A program made the position numbers and the translations under genes. Positions 25,332 to 30,398 of a stretch of DNA of 30,398 nucleotides are shown here, piece after piece. How positions within the stretch are numbered: position 1 is the stretch's first letter; the number at the start of each line of letters is the position of its first letter. The stretch is from JBOGZD01 sp050697155. GTDB taxonomy: Bacteria > Actinomycetota > Thermoleophilia > Solirubrobacterales > 70-9. The stretch is taken from NCBI GenBank assembly GCA_050697155.1, contig JBOGZD010000022.1, positions 1 to 30,398 of the forward strand. Direction: 5' to 3'. A model generated the notes under the pieces. The model saw nothing but the letters and a program-made list of their open reading frames with translations, had not been told where the DNA came from and did not search any database.

Positions 25332-25349
25332 ACCCCCCAGGTGGGGGGT
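25332..25349. promoter_or_regulatory. Palindrome upstream of fabD, candidate operator
   Basis: ACCCCCCA and TGGGGGGT are perfect 8-bp arms separated by GG, 51 nt before the fabD start. It could be an operator for the fab operon or a hairpin in a longer transcript. No regulator gene of the FasR or FapR kind is adjacent. Confidence 0.4.
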
Positions 25350-25390
25350 GAACCGGCGACGGGTGGGGGTCCGGTGCCCCGATCCGAGTC

Positions 25391-25437
25391 CACTGTCCTG
25401 CTTTGAGGTCGCATGGCGACCGCGGGGCAGGACAGTG
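25391..25437. repeat. Nested perfect inverted repeat between response regulator and fabD
   Basis: The outer arms CACTGTCCTGC (25391-25401) and GCAGGACAGTG (25427-25437) match over 11 bp, and inside lie GGTCGC and GCGACC (25407-25412 and 25416-25421) around ATG. It begins 7 nt after the response regulator stop, in the place of a terminator, but no T-run follows on either strand. It may be a terminator without a T-run, or an extragenic palindrome. Confidence 0.7.
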
Positions 25438-25444
25438 CACCCCC

Positions 25445-26077
25445 CTACCGCGTCAGCCCCAGCCGCTCCGCGCGACGCGCCGCCTCGGCGCGGTTCTTTA
25501 CCCCGAGCTTGCGGTAGAGCGCGCTGGCGTGCTCCTTGACCGTATGCGGGGAGAGAAAGAGGCGGGCGGCGATCTCGCGGTTGGTCGCGCCGGAGGCGAT
25601 CAGCGTCAGCACCTCGCGCTCGCGCTCGCTCAGCGGCGCGGCCGGCGCCTCCTCCTGGCCCCTGAAGACCGTCATCCCCTTGCCCACCATCGCCACCGCC
25701 ATCGCGACCTCGTCGGCGCTCCAGTCCTTGGAGACGAATCCCGATGCCCCGGCGGCCTTCGCGGCCTGCGGGGAGATCCAGCCCACGCCGGAGATCAGCA
25801 GCACGCGAGTGTCCGGGGATACGGCGCGAATCGCCTCGCAGAGCTCCGCTCCGGAGCGCTCGCCGAGGAAGAGGTCAACGAGGGCGACGTTCGGGGCGTG
25901 GCGCTCGGCGAGCGCCACCGCCTCGTCGGGGTCGGAGGCGACCAGGCAGCGCTCCACCCAGCGCTGGCGCGAGAGCAGGACCCGAAAGCCCCACTGGACG
26001 ACAGCGTGGTCGTCGACGATCAACACCCGCAAAGGGCGCCCGGCGGCCGCTGCCTCGCCCGGCGGCCGCGCGCTCAC
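25445..26077 (-). CDS. NarL/LuxR-family response regulator
   Basis: A 210-residue regulator. The receiver domain (about 15-135) has the acidic pair Asp22-Asp23, phosphoacceptor Asp68 (VALVDLFLG) and Lys117 (FVSKDW). The C-terminal LuxR-type helix-turn-helix (about 147-207) reads LSEREREVLTLIASG, NREIAARLFLSPHTVKEH. The GTG at 26077 overlaps the kinase stop by 4 nt (GTGA); longer readings to 26152 run into kinase sequence. It should be phosphorylated by the upstream kinase and bind DNA. It lies directly upstream of the fab operon, but a nested hairpin separates them and no target is evident. Confidence 0.94.
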   Translation of the reverse strand: MSARPPGEAAAAGRPLRVLIVDDHAVVQWGFRVLLSRQRWVERCLVASDPDEAVALAERHAPNVALVDLFLGERSGAELCEAIRAVSPDTRVLLISGVGWISPQAAKAAGASGFVSKDWSADEVAMAVAMVGKGMTVFRGQEEAPAAPLSEREREVLTLIASGATNREIAARLFLSPHTVKEHASALYRKLGVKNRAEAARRAERLGLTR

Positions 26078-27228
26078 CGCTCCGCCTCCGACGGGGGGCC
26101 GGCGACGACGCTCGCGACGTCTCCCGCCGGAAGCACCAGCCGGATCCGCCACTCGTCGCCCTCGCGGCCGAACTCGAGCATTCCGCCGCGCTGCAGCGAC
26201 TCGTACGAGGCCAGCCGGAGGCCGAGCCCGGAGCCGGGCTGGGGCTCGGCCCGCCCGAGGCCGTCGTTTCGGACCTCGAGCGCGAAGGCGCCCTCGGTGC
26301 GTCCGACCGAGACCCAGACGTGGCTCGGCCGGGCGTGCTTCTCGGCGTTGCGAAGCGCCTCGGTGAGCACCGAGACGGCGAGCGGCTCGAGTCCCGCCGG
26401 GACCTCGGCGCCGTCCTCCCAGGTCACCTGAAGCGGCAGCGCCTTGTACTGGCGCCCGAGCCGCTGGAGCTCGGCCCGAAGCGTGGTCCGCGAGGGCCCC
26501 GCGGTCGGCTCGAGCGAGCGCGCGAGCGCGTCACGCAGCTCGCCCAGCGCGGCCTCGACCTCGGCCGCGCAGCGGTCGGCGTCGTCGGAGCCGAGGTCGC
26601 GGTCCGCGCCGAGCGCCATCGAGACGCCGAACAGGCGCTGCATCACCCGCTCGTGCACCTCGCGGGCGAGCTCGATCCGCTCCAGCAGTAGGCGCCCGCG
26701 CTCGCGCTGGGCGGTCGCCTGGCGCACCGTCGTCGCAAGCGCCGCGGTCCGTCCCAGCACCTGCATCGTCCGCCGCTCGTCCTCGCCCAGCTCGAGCGGC
26801 TTGCCGCCGCGGTCGGCGAAGATCACCCCGAGCCAGCGCCCCCCGGCGGCGACCGGCGTGCAGGAGATCCCGCTGACGCTCGGCAGCCGCGCGTAGCGAT
26901 CGGGCACGTGCCCGGGGAGCTCATCGACCACGATCACCGTGTCCTCGGCCAGCGCTCGCTGCGCGATCGGCGTCTCCTCGAGCGTCCCGTACATGTGGGC
27001 GAGGATCCCGGGATCGACGCCGTGGCTGCCGACGGGCAGCACCAAGCGCCGGTCGAGGTCGTAGATCAGCAGCACCGCCCGCTCGAGCGACGTCCGCCGG
27101 CACACCGCCTCGCAGATTCGGTCCCAGAACGGATCGTCCTCGCCCTCGGCCTCGTCGCCGAGCTCGAACAGGAGCCTGACCACGATGTCGAGCGCGTCCG
27201 TGCGCATCGCCTCCGGTACCGCCTTCAT
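26074..27228 (-). CDS. GAF-domain sensor histidine kinase (NarL-partner type)
   Basis: A 384-residue cytoplasmic kinase without membrane segments. Residues about 30-165 form a GAF-like sensor domain (SLERAVLLIYDLDRRLVLPVG, GRWLGVIFADRGGKPLELGEDE). The HisKA_3-type dimerisation helix carries His192 in ELAREVHERVMQRL, a HExxxQ variant of the usual HDxxxQ. The ATPase domain shows Asn294 (LTEALRNAEKHA), Asp322-Gly323 (RNDGLG) and GSGLGL. It is the first gene of a two-gene operon with the response regulator. ATG 27228 is chosen; ATG 27207 is possible, because a TAGCGT box lies only 4 nt before 27228 and transcription might begin within the first codons. Confidence 0.93.
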   Translation of the reverse strand: MKAVPEAMRTDALDIVVRLLFELGDEAEGEDDPFWDRICEAVCRRTSLERAVLLIYDLDRRLVLPVGSHGVDPGILAHMYGTLEETPIAQRALAEDTVIVVDELPGHVPDRYARLPSVSGISCTPVAAGGRWLGVIFADRGGKPLELGEDERRTMQVLGRTAALATTVRQATAQRERGRLLLERIELAREVHERVMQRLFGVSMALGADRDLGSDDADRCAAEVEAALGELRDALARSLEPTAGPSRTTLRAELQRLGRQYKALPLQVTWEDGAEVPAGLEPLAVSVLTEALRNAEKHARPSHVWVSVGRTEGAFALEVRNDGLGRAEPQPGSGLGLRLASYESLQRGGMLEFGREGDEWRIRLVLPAGDVASVVAGPPSEAER

Positions 27229-27232
27229 CCAA

Positions 27233-27238
27233 ACGCTA
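27233..27238 (-). promoter_or_regulatory. Candidate -10 box of the two-component operon
   Basis: TAGCGT in the context GGCTAGCGTTTGG on the minus strand ends 4 nt before the ATG at 27228, the same hexamer as before the gene at 9382. There is no Shine-Dalgarno site at this ATG. Confidence 0.4.
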
Positions 27239-27277
27239 GCCCCGGCGCGCCACCGAGGTTACGCCCCCGGCCGCGAA

Positions 27278-27628
27278 CTAGTCGCTCCACCAGTGCGGGA
27301 GCATCTCGGCGTCGGAGACCCCGCCCTCGCCGGAGCCGAAGATGATCAGCTCGGCACCGTCGGGGCCGGCCTCGAACGCGCGCGCGGTCTGCGGCGAGAC
27401 CCGCACCGCGTCCATCGGCCGCAGCTCGTGGACGTCGTCGTCGAGCTTCACCCGGGCGCTGCCGCCGACGAGCACGTAGATCTCCTCCTGCGCCTGGTGG
27501 CGGTGGCCGAAGGGCGAGCGCCGGTTGGGCTTGATCCGCTGGAAGCTGAGCCCGGACCTCTCGAGCTCGAGCGCCTGCCGGCAGAAGCGTGCCTCGATGT
27601 CGTCCGAATGGCCGAACCTCGGCGCCAT
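27278..27628 (-). CDS. Small cupin-domain protein
   Basis: A single cupin domain of 116 residues from ATG 27628. Likely metal ligands are in FGHRHQAQEE (His42, His44, Glu48 or Glu49), with YVLVGGSARVKLDDDV and PMDAVRVSPQTARAFEAG forming the barrel. Function is unknown; related actinobacterial proteins are annotated only as cupins. The same frame upstream reads YTIRNLNEVED directly before MAPRFG, which is the usual N-terminus of this family as I know it, but it has no ATG, GTG or TTG between 27629 and 27700. The true start may be an ATC at 27670 or 27655, or the protein may have lost its first 10-15 residues. It lies 49 nt upstream of the kinase start and diverges from the MASE1 gene. Confidence 0.88.
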   Translation of the reverse strand: MAPRFGHSDDIEARFCRQALELERSGLSFQRIKPNRRSPFGHRHQAQEEIYVLVGGSARVKLDDDVHELRPMDAVRVSPQTARAFEAGPDGAELIIFGSGEGGVSDAEMLPHWWSD

Positions 27629-27676
27629 GTCCTCGACCTCATTCAGGTTCCTGATCGTGTAGCCGGCGATGGCGGG

Positions 27677-27684
27677 AGTATGGT
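27677..27684. promoter_or_regulatory. Overlapping divergent -10 boxes
   Basis: On the plus strand TATGGT (27679-27684) ends 9 nt before the ATG of the MASE1-PP2C gene. On the minus strand CATACT (27682-27677) ends 6 nt before the ATC codon at 27670 of the cupin frame. The two boxes share four base pairs, so the promoters would exclude one another. Confidence 0.4.
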
Positions 27685-27693
27685 CGATAGGAC

Positions 27694-29280
27694 ATGGTGT
27701 ACGTGGGGCGGATCGTCGCGATCGCGGCGGTGTACTACGGAGCGGCGAAGCTCGGGCTCAGCCTCGCGTTCACCACGCCGAGCGTCACGGCGGTCTGGGC
27801 GCCCACGGGCATCTCGCTCGCCGCCGTCGTCCTCTGGGGGCCGCGGGTCTGGCCGGGGGTGGCGCTGGGGGCCTTTACCGCCAACGCCTGGACCGACGTG
27901 CCCCTTTACACCACCCTGGGGATCACGCTCGGCAACACGCTCGAGGCGCTCACCGGCGGCTACCTGCTGCGCCGGTTCGCCGAATTCCGGCCCTCGCTCG
28001 AGCGGGTTCGCGACGTGGCCGCGCTGGTGGTGCTCGGCGGGATCGTGAGCACGATGGTGAGCGCCAGCATCGGCGTCGCCAGCCTGCTCGCGGGGGACGA
28101 GATCGCCGCCGCCGATATCGGCACGACCTGGCGCACATGGTGGCTGGGGGACATGGGCGGCGACCTGCTGGTCGCCCCGGCCCTGTTGGTCGCGGCCACT
28201 CACTGGCCGTTCCGGCGCCAGCCCGCCGGCGCGCTCGAGGCGGCCGGGCTGGCGCTCCTCGTCGGCGGAGTCGCGGCGCTCGTCTTCACCCGTGGCGTGC
28301 CGCTCGCCTTCCTGCTCATTCCGCTGCTCGTCATCGTCACCTTGCGCCTGTGGCAGCCCGGCGCGCTCGGCGCCGCGCTCCTGATCGCCGGGATCGCGAT
28401 CCCGCTGACCGAGGCCGACATCGGTCCCTTCTCCGGAAACTCTCCGGACGACCGATTGCTGCTCGCGCAGGCTTTCATCGGCACGTTGACGTTGACGATG
28501 ATGGTGCTCGCCGCCGTGATCACAGAGCGCCAGCGGATCGAGTCGAGGCTCGAGGAGATCGCCGACACGCTTCAGCGAAGCCTCCTCCCCTCGCACCTCC
28601 CCGAGATCCCGGGGATCGAGGTCGCGCTGGACTTCAGGCCCGCCGGCGAGCGCCACCTCGTCGGCGGTGACTTCTACGACGTGTTCGCGACCGAGGGTCG
28701 CGGCTGGGCGGTGGTCGTCGGCGATGTCCTCGGCAAGGGCGCGACCGCCGCGGCGACCACGGCGCTCGCTCGTTACACGCTGCGCGCCGCAGCTGTGCAC
28801 GAGCCGCGACCGAGCGAGATCCTGAGCGAGCTCAACCGAGCGATCCTGCGCCAGTCTCCGGAGCAGTCGTGCACTGTCGCCTACTCGCGGCTGGAGCCGA
28901 ACGGGGCCCGCGGCGCACGGGTGATGCTGGCGACCGGCGGCCACCCATTCCCGCTGGTGCTGCGCGCCGACGGCGAGGTCGAGCAGCTTGGGGCCCCGGC
29001 ACCAATGCTCGGGATCGAGCTCGATCCGAGCTTCGCCGACGAGAGCGCCGAGCTGGGCCCGGGCGATGCCCTGGTGCTCTACACCGACGGGCTCACGGAT
29101 GCCTATGCGCCGCGGAGGTTCGTCAGCCCCAACGAGCTGCACGCGGCGCTGCGCTCGTGCGCCGGCCGCAGCGCAGCGGGAATCGTGAGGGGAGTGCAGG
29201 AGGCGACGCTCGAGCCTGGCACCGGCGAGCCGCGCGACGACATCCTCCTGCTCGTCGTCCGGGTCCCGGCCACCGCCTGA
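27694..29280 (+). CDS. Membrane MASE1-domain PP2C-type (RsbU/SpoIIE) phosphatase
   Basis: A protein of 528 residues. Residues 1-280 hold about eight hydrophobic segments with the MASE1 signature (VTAVWAPTGISLAAVVLWGPRVWPG, so shortened here: WAPTGISLA then GVALGAFTAN), a predicted integral-membrane sensor. A short helical linker (ITERQRIESRLEEIADTLQ) leads to a PP2C/SpoIIE domain (about 300-525) that starts SLLPSHLPEIPG. Metal-binding acids are Asp326 (GGDFYDVF), Asp344 (GDVLGKG), Asp465 (YTDGLTDAY) and Asp515-Asp516 (PRDDILLL). Enzymes of this kind usually dephosphorylate anti-anti-sigma factors in partner-switching stress control; no such partner genes lie in the window. A TATGGT box lies 9 nt before the ATG, with no Shine-Dalgarno site. 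Confidence 0.94.
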   Translation: MVYVGRIVAIAAVYYGAAKLGLSLAFTTPSVTAVWAPTGISLAAVVLWGPRVWPGVALGAFTANAWTDVPLYTTLGITLGNTLEALTGGYLLRRFAEFRPSLERVRDVAALVVLGGIVSTMVSASIGVASLLAGDEIAAADIGTTWRTWWLGDMGGDLLVAPALLVAATHWPFRRQPAGALEAAGLALLVGGVAALVFTRGVPLAFLLIPLLVIVTLRLWQPGALGAALLIAGIAIPLTEADIGPFSGNSPDDRLLLAQAFIGTLTLTMMVLAAVITERQRIESRLEEIADTLQRSLLPSHLPEIPGIEVALDFRPAGERHLVGGDFYDVFATEGRGWAVVVGDVLGKGATAAATTALARYTLRAAAVHEPRPSEILSELNRAILRQSPEQSCTVAYSRLEPNGARGARVMLATGGHPFPLVLRADGEVEQLGAPAPMLGIELDPSFADESAELGPGDALVLYTDGLTDAYAPRRFVSPNELHAALRSCAGRSAAGIVRGVQEATLEPGTGEPRDDILLLVVRVPATA

Positions 29281-29301
29281 GCCTCGCCGGATCGCTCGCC
29301 C

Positions 29302-29307
29302 TAGGGT
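29302..29307 (+). promoter_or_regulatory. Candidate -10 box of the alpha/beta hydrolase gene
   Basis: TAGGGT ends 9 nt before the GTG at 29317, in the 36-nt gap after the phosphatase gene. There is no Shine-Dalgarno site, so an independent near-leaderless transcript is possible. Confidence 0.4.
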
Positions 29308-29316
29308 ATTGGCGCT

Positions 29317-29889
29317 GTGAAGGAGCTCGACCTCGGCCCCTGTCGCGCCCTCCTGCACGAGGGCGACCGCGACCGCTGCCTGGTGCTGCTGCCGGGCGCC
29401 CGCTATCCGACCCGCGCGCCCCTCCTCTGGTTCGCCCGCGCGGCCGGGGCCGAGCGCGGTTGGAGCGCGCTCGAGGTGCTCGACCTGCTCCCGGCGGGCG
29501 GGCAGCCCGGCGATTGGGCGCTCGACCGTACCGAGCGCGCGCTCGCCGCGGCGCCCGGCGCCGACCCGGTCGTGGTCGGCAAGTCGCTGGCGAGCGCGGC
29601 CGCCGGCCTCGTTGCCGACCGGGGTCTCGCGGCCGTGTGGCTCACCCCGCTGCTCGGCGAGGCTGCCGTCATCGGCGGGCTGGCGCAGGCGAGTCGTCCG
29701 ACGCTGCTGGTCGGCGGCACCGCGGACGGCAGCTGGCGGCCCGATGCCTCGCCCCAGAACCCGGCGCTCGAGACCGAGGAGATCGAGGGGGCCGACCACA
29801 GCCTCGAGCTCCCCGGCGACGTCTCGGGGTCGCTGGACGCGCTGCGCACCGTCACCGCGCGAATCGGCGCCTTCCTCGAGGGACTCTGA
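29317..29889 (+). CDS. Small alpha/beta hydrolase
   Basis: A 190-residue cytoplasmic protein with a compact alpha/beta hydrolase fold. The nucleophile elbow is VVVGKSLAS with Ser90, the acid is probably Asp137 (LLVGGTADGSW), and His161 lies in EGADHSLELPGD. CLVLLPGARYPTRAP forms the first strand and oxyanion loop. At 190 residues it lacks a lid domain and is close to the small dienelactone-hydrolase-like proteins. Substrate unknown. The start is a GTG, 36 nt after the phosphatase stop and 25 nt before the TrmO-like gene, so the two downstream genes may form an operon. Confidence 0.87.
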   Translation: MKELDLGPCRALLHEGDRDRCLVLLPGARYPTRAPLLWFARAAGAERGWSALEVLDLLPAGGQPGDWALDRTERALAAAPGADPVVVGKSLASAAAGLVADRGLAAVWLTPLLGEAAVIGGLAQASRPTLLVGGTADGSWRPDASPQNPALETEEIEGADHSLELPGDVSGSLDALRTVTARIGAFLEGL

Positions 29890-29914
29890 TCGGCCTGGGT
29901 CATCGAGGCTCGCC

Positions 29915-30310
29915 ATGACCGACGCTTTCGAGCTGACGCCGATCGGCAGTGTCGAGTCGCCGCTGACCGACCCGACGACGGCGCCCAAGCAGGGCGACGA
30001 GGGAGGGTCCGACGCGTGGCTCGTCTTCGAGTCGTCAGTGCTCGACGGGCTCGGAGACATCCGGCCCGGCGACCGCGTGATCGTCCTGACCTGGCTCGAT
30101 CGCGCCGACCGGGCCGTGCTGCGGGTGCACCCCCGCGACGATCCCAACAACCCGCTGCGCGGCGTCTTCAGCACCCGATCGGCCGACCGCCCGAACCCGA
30201 TCGGCCTGCACCCGGTGGAGGTCCTCGCGGTCGACGGCCCGCGGATCCAGGTGCGGAATCTGGAGGCGGTGGATGGAACGCCGATCCTCGATCTGAAGCC
30301 GGTGATCTGA
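29915..30310 (+). CDS. TrmO/TsaA-family tRNA methyltransferase-like protein
   Basis: A 131-residue protein of the TsaA-like (UPF0066) family; the founding member TrmO N6-methylates t6A37 in tRNA-Thr with SAM. Signatures are LTPIGSVESPL at the N-terminus, VIVLTWLDRADR, and HPRDDPNNPLRGVFSTRSADRP followed at once by NPIGLHPVEV, which includes the family's RPNPIGL core. It is much shorter than E. coli TrmO (about 235 residues) because it lacks the C-terminal domain, as in many archaeal and bacterial members. ATG 29915 begins right before the conserved N-terminus. The specificity is inferred from the family only. Confidence 0.9.
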   Translation: MTDAFELTPIGSVESPLTDPTTAPKQGDEGGSDAWLVFESSVLDGLGDIRPGDRVIVLTWLDRADRAVLRVHPRDDPNNPLRGVFSTRSADRPNPIGLHPVEVLAVDGPRIQVRNLEAVDGTPILDLKPVI

Positions 30311-30349
30311 TATGGCACGCCGTCCCTCATCGCGGTCCGCATGCTCTCA

Positions 30350-30398
30350 TCACCTCTCCAATTCGATCACCGAGCAGGCGATCCGGGCGCCGACGCCT
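30350..30398 (-). CDS. Partial: probable C-terminal end of a Cu/Zn superoxide dismutase
   Basis: Sixteen codons enter from the right edge on the minus strand and read GVGARIACSVIELER then TGA. This resembles the conserved C-terminus of Cu/Zn superoxide dismutases (GxAGxRxACGVI), with Ser in place of the usual Gly. It converges on the TrmO-like gene with a 39-nt gap. With so few residues the call rests on one motif. The competing plus-strand frame from ATG 30312 has no family resemblance. Confidence 0.5.
   Translation of the reverse strand, partial: GVGARIACSVIELER

Noticed and set aside
24121..25440. Alternative minus and plus frames over fabH and fabD
   Set aside because: They are Arg/Ala-rich translations in wrong frames of two genes with intact catalytic residues.
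27643..30342. 899-codon minus-strand frame opposite the phosphatase, hydrolase and TrmO genes
   Set aside because: It spans three well-supported plus-strand genes and their gaps and has no domain signal.
30312..30398. Plus-strand gene starting at ATG 30312
   Set aside because: The 29 visible codons are Ser/Arg/His-rich with no Shine-Dalgarno site, while the opposite strand ends in a plausible Cu/Zn SOD C-terminus.

Overview
The window is about 70% GC, almost wholly coding, and uses many GTG starts. An InhA-like enoyl reductase, a MaoC dehydratase in a FAS-II operon, a stand-alone FenA-type nuclease, RTX-tailed secreted proteins and apparently leaderless promoters together suggest an actinobacterium. 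I infer class Thermoleophilia (Solirubrobacterales-like), from overall resemblance rather than any marker gene.

Layout. 1-8622 (minus): two tandem, overlapping giant secreted subtilisin-like proteins with FG-GAP/VCBS repeats; the second carries an RTX-type calcium-binding tail and the first runs off the window. 8791-9675 (plus): cyclophilin and a small DUF2007-like protein. 9701-13489 (minus): a Yx(FWY)xxD lipoprotein and a large secreted M14 zinc carboxypeptidase. 13748-17407 (plus): RecQ helicase with a one-base frameshift, an intergenic palindromic repeat cluster, a FenA-type 5'-3' exonuclease, and a LysM plus M15 peptidase gene split by an in-frame TAG. 17477-25280 (minus): a nine-gene fatty-acid synthesis operon, transcribed fabD, fabH, fabG, acpP, fabF, accD-type carboxyltransferase, SGNH hydrolase, MaoC dehydratase, fabI. 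25445-27228 (minus): a GAF histidine kinase and NarL/LuxR response regulator. 27278-27670 (minus): a cupin. 27694-30310 (plus): MASE1-PP2C phosphatase, small alpha/beta hydrolase and TrmO-like protein. The right edge holds what looks like the C-terminal end of a Cu/Zn superoxide dismutase (minus).

How the genes work together. The fab operon holds a full type II cycle: malonyl-CoA supply (carboxyltransferase only; biotin carboxylase and carrier are not here), FabD loading, FabH priming, FabF elongation, FabG reduction, MaoC dehydration in place of the absent FabZ/FabA, and FabI reduction on ACP. An SGNH hydrolase is embedded in it. Most junctions overlap by 1-8 nt; the exception is a 101-nt gap before acpP filled by eleven tandem heptamers. 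The S8 pair and the M14 enzyme form a secreted proteolytic neighbourhood rich in calcium-binding-type loops.

The points most worth a second look are: the S8 pair, whose catalytic triad is kept but whose oxyanion-hole Asn appears to be Asp; the heptamer array before acpP; the FAS-II operon with MaoC and SGNH members; the recurrent TAnnnT box just before start codons; a cupin whose conserved N-terminus has no standard start codon; and two broken genes within 3.4 kb. I saw no tRNA, rRNA, CRISPR array, transposase or phage gene. All assignments are by eye; no database search was run.
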